A stretch of 64,000 nucleotides of DNA from Myrica gale (Eukaryota > Streptophyta > Magnoliopsida > Fagales > Myricaceae). Below the pieces are notes generated by a model. That model made no database searches. It had not been told where the DNA came from and worked only from the letters and a program-made list of their open reading frames with translations. How positions within the stretch are numbered: the stretch's first letter is position 1; every line of letters starts with the position of its first letter. This document shows positions 22,474 through 34,717 of this stretch, one piece after another. Position numbers and translations under genes: made by a program. Where the stretch lies: the NCBI GenBank assembly GCA_963930655.1, contig OZ005605.1, forward strand, positions 22,327,501 through 22,391,500, written 5' to 3'.

Positions 22474-25400
22474 AGTCTTCGTGATCTTTTACCAGCCTCT
22501 TGGCAATTACCTTACAGGGCTTGAGTTGACAGGTTTTATCTTTTCCTATATCAAAGGTGAAAAACTTAAAAGTCAGATGCTTTTGATGTCTTTTTGGCAG
22601 TATTTTTTTAGGATACGTGATTTTACGGTACTGTTTGTCTGTGAAAATTTTGGTTTGTAGAAATTTTGAGTGAAAAAATAAAAATATTACGTGAGAGTTA
22701 GTGAAAAAGTGAGGTGTGAAAAAATTTGAGTGAATATTATAATAATAAAAAATTATTTGATATAAAAAATATATTATAATATCTCCGAATTGTTGGATAC
22801 CCGGGAAACAAACGCCCTCTGTCAGGATCGCAGGGGACAAACCAAATTAAGTTAATTAACCAAACCCTTCTGATCATTAAAGCAACGCATATTAGTCCAT
22901 ATTGTATGTCAGAAAGTTGTCAATGAAGGCATAAGATTGCTCTTGCTTTGTCGAATCCAATCCAAGCTGCTCGAATGATCGTACCGCGTAGACGTTCCTT
23001 GTTGTTTTCAGTTGTTGTTCTAGGTCCAATCTTATACCTCTCTGCACGCTAACAAAGCTAGGTGAATGAGATTTACTTAAAGATTGATGTTTGAATCCCT
23101 AGCCCAATTATATGCTGCTCCGTCACTCGAGCCAAACTTCAGGTCACAAATTTCTCACCAGTGCTGCGTCGGTTGCCAAATATCAGTCGACCATATGCGT
23201 ACCACTTCCAATTGAAAAAAATAATAATCTAAAAGGCCACCAACTGGCAACTACCATCAAATGACATGCGAAATTGTGTATATCGTGTGGATTGAAGGAA
23301 GCCAACTGTACATGGTCGTCTCTTCTTTCAATTATCGATCTTTTCGCCACAACAAACATATTTTAATAACCTTCTTCATTACTTTTTATTTTATTTTAGG
23401 AGACCTTTCTCTGTCAATATGGAACAAGAACATGCACATCGACCCCACAGAGTTTTAAAACAAAATGATGAAGATACGTAACAGCTAGCACTCGGTGATG
23501 TTAAAGCCAACCCGTAAAGTCTTGCAAAATCCTACTTTTAAGTTCGTAGTTTATGCATATACCTTTTTTTTTAATAGTTTATGCATATAACTTTTCCACA
23601 TTGTGTGACGTTACAAATTTGGTGAGACCCCTTTGATGATGAAAAAAGAAAAGGGGACTTAAATGGACGTCCACTCGAAGGACTGAATGCCGCAGAAGCA
23701 AATGGACGTTGTTTTCCAATCCCCCACAAGGGAAAAAGCTTCTTCTCAAGCGTCGCTGTTCACTTTTTTTTAGAATAACGGCACTCGGGAAGTGGGGTTG
23801 CGTTAACCTAGCTGTATCAGAGCTGTATCAGCCCTATCATCTAGCTAGAAAGCATAAAACAAAAAAGATAGATGTTTTATATTTCTAATATAAAAATTCC
23901 CTCTTTAATGAAAAAAATAATATTTATATTTAAAAGTAATACAAAATTCTCCCCTTTATTTTTTCGATATTTTCCATTATTTTATCGGGGCTAGCTTCTT
24001 TGTCCATATGTTTTTTTTTTCTACGTATACTTTTCATATGATGTTCATAAGCCAGTAGCGGTCTCTTTTTTTTTTTCTCTCTCTGGAAGTCTTGCTGATC
24101 ATGGTTATAACTCCCTGATAACAAGAAGAATACTGAGGTCCACTGATGAAGTTTGAAGATCAGAATACTCCCAAAAAAGGAGTCCAATCCGCGAGGTGCG
24201 ATTTACAGGAGCTCAGAGTGCAAAAAGTGACCTTATGTTTCGCAGATTCTTACGGTAAAATCCACTTTTGCTACGTTCGTTTTCATGATGACCGAGAGAA
24301 TCCCGATCTTTGTGCCGAGTGTTTGCGAGAAACAGTCAATTAGCACCATTTCCTGCAGTGGAATGTTCCTGCATGCGAATCCTCTTGCGATTCTCATTTT
24401 ACCAGGATACTCTCGCATCTCCACGTACACTTAATGAGACTGGCTGGTTGAATAATTGCGACGCTAATTCACTGAGACCCAGAAAAACTTATGTTTGGCT
24501 TGGTTTTCAATGTAATGCTTCGAAATGAGTCAGTTTTTTTTAATAAGATTAAGGGTTCTTTGTTTGCTTTCTTACTTATTTTTAAGTATTTAACAAGTAC
24601 ATGAAAATAAGGTCAAAATAAATAAAATTTAACTCAAAAACTCTATTATTTTTCAAAAAATAAACTAAACTTAATTTTTGTGTAAACCAATATTTTTTCC
24701 ATTAAACCACACAAAATGATCAAAATATCCTTTCAAGATAATTATTAAAAATATTAAATAAATAAAAAATAATATACAAATAAAAAATAATATTTTTAAA
24801 TAATAATTGAATTTGATGTTTGCATATCATAGTTTTACATTATTCTCTTTTCATGTCACGTAATAGTCTACAGTTGGTGTTGAGATGATATTTAAAATCC
24901 ATGTGAGTGTCATTCTGTCCGTTGGCTAACGACAATTGGACGGAAGATTGATTTAAAAAAAAACTTATTTTAGGGATCCGACAGTTGAAAAAAAAATCGA
25001 TACAAGTACTAAAACGTCAAAAGTATAAATTACATAGTCTTGTACGATAATTAGGTCTTTTTATATAAATTCGTAAATTATTAACTGTGTCAATTATAAA
25101 AAATATAACAAAATACTATTTTTTTTTCTTGAAAAGGTTTCATTTGCAAAATATTTTTAAAATAACAGTTTTACAACCAAACAGACTCTAACTGTATTAA
25201 TATTAATAATAAGAAAAAGGTTAAAGGTGGGTCAGACCCATCAAATTTTTACAGATTGAAAAACCGGAGAGGGAACGTGGCCGCATAAATCTACAGATCT
25301 TTTAAGTGTCCTGATAAATAACACTCAAGTCTAGCTGTGATGGTTCAGGCCCAAGTCCATCAAATTTCCAACTATCACCTTCATCCTGGCCCAATGGGAG

Positions 25401-25558
25401 TTTATCTGTGAATCTGTGATGCTTCAGGCCCAACTCGAAATTTTCACTTGCCCCTTACTACTTCCTTCCCGCATGGCTAGAGTTTTCACTTGCCCAAGTG
25501 CGCCAAGGGGCGTGCCAAAAAATTGACTCTCGAGCATCGGCAAAGATAGACATCACCG
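22474..25558. other. intergenic, one MITE at about 22622-22815, no gene recognised
   Basis: 22622-22815 (TACTGTTTGTCTGTGAAAAT ... CCGGGAAACAAACGCCC) is related to 9895-10130. The rest is AT-rich. Open frames at 23930-24187 (minus) and 24146-24343 show no family I know. GGGTCAGACC and GGTTCAGGCCC stretches around 25225-25430 hold nothing recognisable. Confidence 0.4.
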
Positions 25559-25566
25559 GTGTTAAA

Positions 25567-26972
25567 CAGTAGCGGATGCTGGGGTGGCCCGCTGCCCATT
25601 GCACCGTAATTCTTTTTTTCATTAGTTGGCTTGGGCACGATTCCCATAGGCTCAGGCCAACCCTGGTTCTGCAGACTGAAGACCTATTTCGAAAGTGACA
25701 ACAAGCTTCTTTGTGACGAGGTCCTCGAACCTTCGCACCTATCTCTATGGAGCATAACTGTATAGCTAGAGCACTGGGTGCTTTCCATTAGGAATTTTCT
25801 TTCCTTTGCCATGTAATGTTTTCTCGCATGGATTTCCAGGAACCAAAACAAAATGGCACATAGGCTAGTAAATGGGCAGTAGACAATAGCTACTTTGTTT
25901 TAATCCCTTTTACCTGTCTCCCGAGATAGATTTTGACTTTGATTCCGAATGAATGTATCTTGGATTAGCTAAAAAAAAGCTCAAAAGAGAGGAAACAACT
26001 TGAGAGTGTATTGGTCTCTTTGGCACCGTATAAATCAGTCCAAATCTGTTAGGCTTACGAAAATGACAGGGGAAAAGGTCATCTGCCAAATAACTTGTTT
26101 TATAATTTTTGGTAGTATCATTTTTAATTAATTTGATTGTAATGCCAATTGAATGCAATGCAATATAATTAGATTAGAATTTGGATTTGAATTAGGGATT
26201 TTGACATTTTGTGAAATTGGAGATTTTTTTGGTAGTATCATTTTTAATTAATTTGATTCTAATGTCAATTGAATGCAATGTAATTAGATTCAAATTTGGA
26301 TTTGAATTAATTAGATTGAAATTTGAATTTTTGAGTTGTGATTCATTGTGAATATCTAAATTTAATATTTTTGAATCAAAATGTTTTATGTTTCGGTTTG
26401 GTACTATAGTTCTATTTATGTTTCAGTTGTACTTTTACATTTATTCTTCTGATTCTAACTTTAGAGCGTCACATGTTGCCAATTGATTGATTGTCTTCAC
26501 TTTGTTTTATTTTGTTTAGATAATGAATAAGTTTGTGATAAGAAAGTCACGTAGCGTGGAGTCGTCTAATATTCATAACGTGGCTACTAATTCTGAAACG
26601 GATATTAGTTCAAAAATACCTCGCATTATGTTTAGTCTGGATGATATTAGTTCAAAAAGACATCGCATTATGGGAGATGACTGGATGAATGATTGTATGG
26701 TAGTGTACATCGAGCAAAAAGTTTTTAAAACTATTGAGAATGAAGTCATTTTGCAAACATTTTTAGAAAATGCAAAAACGTGGATGCAATTGTCACCTCT
26801 CAGTCGTAGTTCATAGTACGGTACATATATTCAATATTTTTAATGCTTTTAGCCTTTAATTTTCGATATTGTAATTCTAAAACAATTTTTTGCATTACGA
26901 AGGAAAAAAAAATCCTTGTCGTTTCGCTTTTAAAGTTGGACCTCCTTGAATTTTGATCCTGACTCGTCACGG
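25567..26972 (+). mobile_element. hAT element, CAGTGGCGGA family, with transposase remnant
   Basis: 1406 bp. Left tip CAGTAGCGGATGCTGGGG, right end GATCCTGACTCGTCACGG, and a perfect 8-bp target duplication GTGTTAAA (25559-25566 and 26973-26980). The interior carries a 97-codon frame at 26523-26816 that joins what look like the first and last parts of a TTF-type zinc-finger hAT transposase. A 45-bp block (GGTAGTATCATTTTTAATTA and following) is repeated at about 26111 and 26231. It is a non-autonomous deletion derivative. Confidence 0.88.
26523..26816 (+). pseudogene. internally deleted hAT (TTF-type) transposase
   Basis: 97 residues beginning MNKFVIRKS, comparable to the short basic start of plant TTF/zinc-finger-MYM-like hAT transposases, and ending with DDWMNDCMVVYIEQKVFKTI and ENEVILQTFLENAKTW. 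The tail resembles the conserved family C-terminus (MNDCLVxYIE...ENExIxxxFQNMKTRRxQL). The zinc finger, catalytic core and most of the dimerisation region are missing. A related C-terminal piece lies on the minus strand at 29880-29960. Confidence 0.7.
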
Positions 26973-26983
26973 GTGTTAAAGTA

Positions 26984-27112
26984 AAATTTTACTTTTATCA
27001 AATACACTTTAAAATTTTATTTTTATTTTTATCCTCATTCAACAAAATAAAATTTTACTTTTATCGAATACACTTTAAAATTTTATTTTTATTTTTATCC
27101 TCGTTCAACAAT
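26984..27112. repeat. 66-bp AT-rich tandem duplication
   Basis: 26984-27049 is repeated at 27050-27112 with few differences (AAATTTTACTTTTATC ... TTTTATCCTC(A/G)TTCAACA). It lies between two hAT elements. Confidence 0.8.
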
Positions 27113-27280
27113 CCCAATATCACATACCTTTTAACAATACAAAATTTTAATAAAGGGCCTGTTTGACTTTATCCACCGTGGTTCATGTGAATTGTGAAAT
27201 TTTGGTTGAAAACTCCACGCTCGACGTGTAGGTAAACACATGCTCTTTGCCAGGCTCTCTCAGCTCAGGCGACCCACAAA

Positions 27281-28187
27281 CAGAGGCGGAGCGAGGGGGT
27301 GGCAAGCGTGGGCGGCTGCCACCCCTTGGTTTTGTAAAAATCTTTATATATATATATATATATAAGCATTTTTTTCTTCAGGTGGGTCAAGCCCTCCTAT
27401 TAGGTACAGTCCAGTCCGCCCCCCCCTTTGAATCCAGCCCCTCAAGTGAGTCAGTCCCCAACACAGGGCCTGGCCTCTTGTTCTATGTCCAGGATATTTG
27501 CGTATGGGAATGCTTCCACTCGTTAGAAAGACTTGTCTTTATAAAGTTGCTATCTTTGGGGTGTTTTGACTTGGATATGATTGGCTAAGTCAGAGCATAA
27601 ATTGGACAAATGTCTGGACATGATGCAGGGAAAGAGCAGTGCTTGAGGAAAGGAACAGGGCAATGAGAGTTGGATAAGAAATCTCAAACTTTAAAAAATA
27701 TAGGAAAAGTTAACAATAGATTGTGCTAGCAAAGACAATCAAAATAGCAAATCAAAGATAAAAACCCCATTTATTTTTGTTGATTGTTGCTGAAGGATAT
27801 TAGAATAATGCATTTGTTTGTATTCATTCATTGTTATTTGTAAATAAGTAACAGGTGAACAACTCAAATTTGCTCAATTGTTTTTTTAGGTTAATTTTGA
27901 AGCTATAATTTTGCTTGGTTGCTGGCTCATTCAGGTAATTTGTATCCTAAACCCTATTAGAAATTTACAAAATGCTCCACTAGATTGTTGGTTGATATTG
28001 GAAGGTGACCTCGTAGTGACAGTACATAGTAGAATACATGTATTTCAATGTTTTTAATATTTTTTATCTTTAATTTTCGATATTCTATCTATAAGACATT
28101 TTCTGCATTAAGTATGAAATTTTTTTGAGATGTCATTTTGCCTTAAGAATTTGCCCCCCCTTCACTTGAGTTCTGGTTCCGCCACTG
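27281..28187. mobile_element. hAT element, CAGTGGCGGA family
   Basis: 907 bp. Left tip CAGAGGCGGAGCGAGGGGG, right tip GTTCTGGTTCCGCCACTG, perfect 8-bp target duplication CCCACAAA (27273-27280 and 28188-28195). A run of AT dinucleotides lies at about 27345-27362. The 3' end carries the shared tail (AATACATGTATTTCAATG ... TTTTCGATATTC) seen in the other copies. No intact transposase. Confidence 0.9.
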
Positions 28188-28337
28188 CCCACAAACAGTT
28201 CGTATCAGATCAAATGAGAAGATGAAAAATGCCAGACTACCCCCTTTCAGACTATTGGCCTTAACAACTTTCTAGCCACCGAGCCCACCTCTTCACAGTA
28301 GCCTTCCACATCACCACAGGGTACAGAGCCTTCCACA

Positions 28338-29576
28338 GCTGTCACATAAAAAATTCTGTTACGTCACGTAACAACATTTTCTTATTTTTGATTTGTTTTT
28401 TATTCGGTTACCGTGCCCATATATACACACGCACCTCTCTTGTAATCATTTGAGAAAGATATACAAATATTCTTTCATATTCGATATGGTTTCAAAGCTC
28501 ATAGACTCATCGTCTCTCTGAATCCTTCATCTTTTTCTCATGGCTGCCCAACCTTCTTCATCGTCTTCTTCTTCCACTTCGATCTCGTCTTCACTTTCAC
28601 ATATTATCTCCATTAAACTCACCACTGAAAACTATCTTCTCTGGAGAGTCCAAATTTCAGCCTATCTACGAGGACAGGACCTGTTTGATTATGTTGATGG
28701 AACACTCACTGCTCCTGCAGAGCTTCTTCCTGCTGAAGGAATCGCAGCTCCTAAATCAAACCCAACATTCCTCGTCTGGCGTCGTACATATCAATTAGTC
28801 CTGAGTGCTCTCTTGTCTTCACTCACAGAGACTATCATTGGTCATGTCATTGCTGCCCGAACTTCTCGTGACCTCTGGGTCAGCTTGGAGTCCATGTTCA
28901 GCTCTCATCCTCAGCACATCTGCAAGCTTCACAAAGCTATCTATGGCCTCAAACAAGCCCCCTGAGCTTGGTTTGCACAGCTCAGTTCTTGGCTTCTTGA
29001 CTATGGATTTTCTTGCCTCTGCTGCTGATCCTTCACTATTTATCTTGAACAAGGGTACTCTTCATATGTATGTTCTGGTTTATGTGGATGACATTGTCAT
29101 CACATCGTCTCTGCCTTCTGCTGCTACTGCTCTTATCTCAGCTATGGGTGTTGTTTTTCCATTTAAAGATTTGGGCAGACTCTTCTATTTTCTTAGTCTT
29201 GAAGTTGATTACCTCTCAGGTGGTGTTCTTCTTTCTCAAAAAAAGTACACACAAGATCTCATACGTCGCTGCAACATGCTCTCTGCTAATACTGTTTCAT
29301 CACCTTTGTCTCCCTCTACCAAGCTCTCCAAGTTTGACTCTTCTGATTTTGAAGATGTCACTTTGTTTCGCAGCATTGTGGGAAGGCTTCATTACCTCTC
29401 CCTAACACGCCCTGACATCTCCTTTGCAGTCAATCGGGTATGCCAGTTTATGCATCAACCCAAGCTTCCTCACTGGACGTCGGTCAAACGAATTCTACAC
29501 TACTTGAATGCTTCCATAAATCATGGTCTCTTCTTCGATATCAGCTCTGGTTTTCGTCTGCAGGCCTACTCAAATG
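28338..29576 (+). mobile_element. broken Ty1/copia retrotransposon (fossil)
   Basis: A probable LTR (about 28338-28480, starting TGTCACATAA) is followed by a worn primer-binding motif near 28484 and a gag start at 28540 (serine-rich leader, then LTTENYLLWRVQISAYLRG, a UBN2/gag-like block). Reverse-transcriptase and RNase-H-side sequence is also recognisable (AIYGLKQAP, VYVDDIVITS, LTRPDISFAVNRV, VKRILHYL). Gag layout suggests the Retrofit/Ale branch. The element is broken and lacks a right LTR. CACTA-type sequence follows directly at 29577. Confidence 0.85.
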
Positions 29577-29779
29577 CTAAAGGGGGTCTATAGCGGCGGT
29601 CATAAAACGACCTCCGCTAAAAGTAATACCTTTAGCGATTTTAGCGGTGTTTTTTGTAAAACGCGGCTAAAGAGGGGTCTATAGCGGTGGTCAGTGACCG
29701 CTGCTAAAAAGACAGCCGCTAAAGGGGTCTATAGCGGCGTTTTTAGCGACCGCCGCTATAGACCTGTTTTTTTGTAGTG
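29577..29779. mobile_element. CACTA element right end
   Basis: Repeated GGGGTCTATAGCGGCGGTC / GACCGCCGCTATAGACC motifs and the tip TTTTTTTGTAGTG. It joins the copia fossil on its left and cuts into the tail of a hAT element on its right. No matching CACTA left tip was found before the copia sequence. Confidence 0.75.
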
Positions 29780-30909
29780 TTCGTAATGCAAAACATTGTC
29801 TTAAAGTTACAATGTCGAAAATTAAGGACTAAAAGCATTAAAAATATTGGAATACATGTACCGTAATATGCACTGTGACTGAGAGGTGGCAATTGGATCC
29901 TACGAGTTTGCATCTTTTGAAAATATTGCAAAATGAATTCGTTCTCAATAGTTTTAAAAACTTATTGCTCAATGTAAACTAACATGTAATCATTCATCCA
30001 GTTATCTCTCATCTTATTACGCAAATCACTCTTGATGATCTAATTCAAGTTAATTCCCTACTAATTCTAAAACTTTAGAACAAATTACAGATGATTCTAA
30101 TGGTTGAGGTCTTGATGCCACTAGGGGTTGTGTTTCTTACATTTTTTGGTTACTACCACAACTTGAGTCTCTCTTTTTTCCTCTTTTCCCCCCTTTTTTT
30201 CTTTTGACAAAAGGTTACTAGGATGCATTTGTAATTTACTATCTCTAGGTTCTATGGATTTGGAATTGAAAAATATTCACATTCTCCAAAGCAACTTCCA
30301 CACACAAAGCAACAATTAATAACAAACCATGCTCTGAATAATAAAAATAAAATTTTCAGGATAAGCAAGATTTAGTAAAAGAGTTAATTAGATAAACATA
30401 TCCCAAAAGTGGTTAGAACTTTGGTTTGGCCTATACAAGGATCGTAAACAAACACAATATTTTTCAAAGTTTATAATAAAAATGAAGAAACAAATCAACA
30501 TAAGGAGAAATAAATGAAGTGATCTTGATTGTGACAAATTAGGAGCAAATAGTAAATAACTTTTTATTAACATAAATTTAGCAAGATGACAGGAAGTTAC
30601 CCCTCAATTGAAGAACTTGTAATCGATGCAAAACAAAAAGTCATAATAACTGTATATTTGCCTCAATTATTATGTAGCACTAAGAGCAAAATCAATGTGT
30701 AGAAAAAAAAATTTGTTTTAGATCCGATACTCATTAAGTCTAGTTGGTCTGAACTTCATGGGTATCGGACCTGGGCTTAATGGGTATCGGACCTAGTCAA
30801 CTTACGAAAAAAAAAGAAAACAAAAAACAAAAAATCAAGTGTAAAATTTGTTTTTGGGCAATCCATGGGTAGCGGACGCACGGGTTCGATGCCCCTGCGT
30901 CTGCCACTG
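29780..30909 (-). mobile_element. hAT element, CAGTGGCGGA family, reverse orientation, partly displaced
   Basis: The plus-strand right end CTGCCACTG (30901-30909) is the inverted tip CAGTGGCAG. The left part (ACAATGTCGAAAATTAAGG, AATATTGGAATACATGTACC) is the reverse of the family 3' tail. The minus strand near 29880-29960 reads FQKMQTRRIQLPPLS, the hAT transposase C-terminal motif. The outermost bases of its 3' end are missing where the CACTA sequence begins, so the target duplication cannot be tested. Confidence 0.7.
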
Positions 30910-31831
30910 ACCAAAAGGATGTTGATTCTGTGATCGCTGGTTGAGAATGAAGCAGTAACAATTTTTTTGACATGGGTTTTGGAGTTTTTTAACTGTTAAT
31001 GTTATGTACACTTTGTAACAGCGCCGGAAGGCAAATGTTCATGGATAAGTTGCTGCTGGAGATATGATGATATGAGATTTTTCTGTATCAATGTATTCAC
31101 CAGATATGAGACTCTTAAGTGGAAATCCTCCCAATTTGGGTGAGAACTCCCAATGGATTAGTGTCCTGATACATAACACTGAGCCACATAGAAGCTCGCC
31201 TCTACATGCTCAACTCAAGGTGTTTTTAGTTTTGATTTTTTTTTTGAGGAATCACAATTATTTGCCTTGAATTATCATGCCTTTTGAACATTTTTGTCTC
31301 TCTTCATTTTTCTTTTCTTAGAAATTGCTTTCATATTTGTTCACACTATATTATTGGCGCACAGATTGTGCGCGACTCTCCTGGTTGTGTAATTTGCTTC
31401 AAAACGGAAATATGCACGTGAGATAGGTGCATAAAAAATGTAAAATGAAATCGTGCAAATAGACGTTTCTTTTTTCAGATGAAGAAACGTGTCGAACCAT
31501 ACAAACTTGAGAAAAGGTTTTCGAATTGGGAAAAATGTGAATTCGTCACAGCAAGAGGGCGGCGTGACCCACGAAAGGAGCTCCCCCTACTTCCTTTTTA
31601 GTCAGACACGATTTTTGTATTGGTTCAACTGTCTCTTTCGTAGATTGTCGCTTGGGTTTTGCGTAAACGGCAACGACGTACGTGTTCATTTGCTCATTGG
31701 CTTTGGTCTTAGTCCTCTGCGTCAACATTTGAATTTCTGCTTGGTGAAACTGTGAAAATTAAAGAGAGACCAAGATCAAAAGCACAGAGAATAAAAAGAA
31801 GCAGAGGAGGAGAAGAAGAAAGCAAGAAGCT
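30910..31831. other. upstream region of the TAXIMIN-like gene
   Basis: No other gene recognised. GAGGAGAAGAAGAAAGCAAG just before the start codon looks like a purine-rich plant leader. No clear TATA box. Confidence 0.4.
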
Positions 31832-32163
31832 ATGTGCTGCTGCTGTTGTAAGGATTGCGAGTGCAGGCCTTTGGGCTTTCTGTTGGGTCTGCCCTTCGCC
31901 TTCCTCTCCCTTCTCATCTCCGTTGTAGGCATCATCGTCTGGATCGTCGGGTTAGTCCTTAGAAGATTGACATTTTCTGTTTTTCCTATCCTTCTTTTAT
32001 GAGAAAATCGAGAAGGAGCTTGTGTTTGTGATGCTGCAGGTTGGCGCTGACTTGCCTATGCCCATGCTGCTTGTGCGTGACAGTAATAGTTGAGTTTGCA
32101 CTTGCATTAATTAAGGCTCCTATTCTGGTCATGAAGTGGTTCACATCCAAGATCCCTTGTTAG
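31832..32163 (+). CDS. TAX: TAXIMIN-family small cysteine-rich signalling peptide
   Basis: Two exons, 31832-31950 and 32040-32163, split inside a glycine codon with a GT/AG intron of 89 bp, give 80 residues. The sequence starts [20 protein letters not shown], contains a hydrophobic segment (about residues 15-45), the cysteine cluster [11 protein letters not shown] and ends [10 protein letters not shown]. Cysteine-rich start, [24 protein letters not shown] and C-terminal WFTSxIPC are the hallmarks of TAXIMIN (Taxus TAX1, Arabidopsis TAX1/TAX2), linked to metabolic signalling and to organ boundary development. The family is unusually conserved, and this copy looks intact. It falls below the usual gene-finder size limit and has an intron, so it is easily missed. 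Confidence 0.93.
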
Positions 32164-33334
32164 AATTGCACTCAGAGCCTCTGATAAATGGACTGATTCA
32201 TATTTGATTCTCTTCGGCCATGTACAGTTCTCATATTTAGCATCTTCGCAAACCAAAATTTTGGCCATTCCAAGATTTTGGTTTGCAGTTGTCTTCAACA
32301 GGGTTTGTGACTATTTTTTGTTCAATTTTGTCTGTACATCTTGGTTGGTCCTCTATCTTCCCCGGACTCTTTTTTTGTCTGTCCAACTCCATCATGCTCT
32401 GTTCTTCTATTAGGAAAATATATAGCAAATGAAATGCGTGTCCTCCCCCCCCCCCCCCCGAGCTGTGAGTTTGATTATTTCGATTTCAATTTTTCTGTAT
32501 GATCTTATTGTCTGCTGTTTAACTAACTGGATACGAAATACACTAAAAAATTGTATTGGAGTTCAAAGAAGATCATCGGCAAAACTGGGTTTCGATTTTT
32601 GTTCCATAAAAAAATCGAATAAATGAGTAAGTAATCTGTTTGGAGTGCGCCAAGACACCTGTTTCTATGTTCTGCACTGCACAATATTCAGTAGTTAATG
32701 TAGAAAGAGAGGTCAGAAGTTCGTAGTTTATTCCCCTCTATCCTTCTCATCTGATTGTTAACAAGTCTGTCTCGACTCTTGAGTGTTCCCCGGGAGAAAA
32801 GGGGAAACGGGGGAGAGAGTTGGTTTACCGACTTCGATTATTCTTTTAATCAGCGGCTATTAGTTAGCTATATACAGAGAATGCAAACTCTATAATAGAT
32901 GGAAGATGGCTGGCTGATAAATTGGAACGTCATAGACGGGGTCAGGCCTCCACCAATTTTTGAATGAAGGACTAAGCATTGGTAATACGTAGCCTTGAAG
33001 CCGAAGCAATAGAATTCTAGATTTGACGGCCAACCATGGCCACCTAACAAAAATAATTCCGGAACATAAGACAAATCTAGTCGTTCTACTCTATTTTTTT
33101 ACTAAATCGATCGTGTTTGAGTTTTAAATTTTAAGGTATTGAATTTGATAAAAAAATAAATAGAGATCATTTTTAATATTTATTATAATAAAAAATAATA
33201 ATGTGATAAAAAGAAATATTATATTATAATTTTTTATTACGTTAAAATTTTAGACTTAAAAGCACCCAAAATTTGCTTCGGCAAGAGTCCCAGTTCCCTA
33301 CGCTACTTGTCTATAGAAAATCCACATGACTACG
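32164..33334. other. 3' region of the TAXIMIN-like gene and intergenic DNA
   Basis: Contains a run of 15 cytosines at 32445-32459. No further gene recognised. AT-rich after about 33090. Confidence 0.4.
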
Positions 33335-33515
33335 GTTGTGTTTGTGTTGTAAAATTTTAGGTATTGGGTTTAGTGAAAAAGTGAAGAGAGAGGTAATTTT
33401 TTATATTTTTTGTAGTAAATAGTAATGATTTGATGGGGAGAGAGAGATTATATTGTAATATTAAATTATTTTAAAATTTTAGAGGGGATAAAATTTTGGT
33501 ACACAAACGCACCCT
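33335..33515. mobile_element. AAAATTTTA-family MITE
   Basis: Tips GGTTGTGTTTGTGTTGTAAA and GGTACACAAACGCACCC are inverted relative to each other. The interior GTAATTTTTTATATTTTTTG and GGGGAGAGAGAGATTATATT is shared with 40657-40833. Abuts the target duplication of the hAT element at 33524. Confidence 0.65.
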
Positions 33516-33523
33516 ACAATGGA

Positions 33524-34709
33524 CACAGGCGGATCCAGGGGGGTGCGGCCCTGGGCGGCCGCCCCCCATTGGATCTGCCAAAAATATTTATTAAATGTAA
33601 AAAAAAAATTATTTTATTTTTTATTATAAGTTGTTATGGGCCTATGGGAGCCCGATCCCCATAGGCCCAGTCCAACCATAGTTTTAAACTTGCAGGGTCT
33701 GGTTTTAAGTGTGTATTAATTGCCTCTTTGGGTTTTGTTTTTCCTGAAAATGAGTATACGTGTATCTTAGTTATACATGTTGTCTCTTTATTACTTTTTT
33801 CTTTTAGTTTTTAAAGTATATTTTCTTTGGAGTGAAAGATTTGACAATTTGATATTTGCATCTTAACTGGATATTGTGAGGCAACTAGTGCTTTTATCAA
33901 ACCTAATTAATGTATTTGCAATTGAATACTAACGATGGTAAATCCCCTGGTAGCCTATAAGACACTGGCAATTTATTGAACAATTTGGGCAATTTATAGT
34001 TAACAGCAAATTCTCCATACTATTATAGGAATTATAATGCAATACTTCTCAGTTATTTTTGTCCATACTATTTTTGTAGTACTTGATACTGAAAATTCTA
34101 GTGTACATCCCCCTTGACTCTCAACTCTCTCTCAATCTCATTATTTAGATTTTTGACGGTTTCAATTTTTGTAGGATACTCGAGATTACACTTGAAAATT
34201 GTTGGACCTTCGATTCCTAGTATGTCCCTCTATCCAAGATTCTCTCTCTACAATTTAGTAGAAAAATTCATTTATTTAGTATGCTAAAAATGTTTTACGG
34301 TTTGAAATTTTGTGAGTTGTGAAATTATTGGAGGATGAGATTGAATTTGTTTGGATATCTTAGGGCTATAGAGGTTTCTACCTAAAAATTTCTGGGTCCC
34401 GAATAAATTATTTAGCTGGTTTTTGTTTGTTTAGGATTTTTCATGCCCTTGAATTTCTGTGGAGTTCCTACTGATCAAACTATCATTTTCTGATATATAT
34501 ATAAGATGCAAATTAGTAGGATCTAATTGTCACTTTCAATCTTAGCAAATAGTACGTACTTATATTTTAAATTTTTTAAAGCTTTTTAATCCTAAATTTT
34601 CGATATTTTAACTCGAAGATATTTTTTAGATTACGTTGGAAATTTTTTTTTTTATCATTTCGCCTTATGTATTCGACCCCCTTCAAATTGGATCCTGGAT
34701 CCGCCACTG
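33524..34709. mobile_element. hAT element, CAGTGGCGGA family
   Basis: 1186 bp. Left tip CACAGGCGGATCCAGG with a GGGCGGCCGCCCCCC block just inside; right tip CCTGGATCCGCCACTG. Perfect 8-bp target duplication ACAATGGA (33516-33523, 34710-34717). The tail repeats the family motif around TTTTCGATATTTTAACTCG. No transposase recognised. Confidence 0.9.
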
Positions 34710-34717
34710 ACAATGGA

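Noticed and set aside
27345-27362. TA-dinucleotide run as a regulatory site
   Set aside because: A plain microsatellite inside a transposon; no supporting context.
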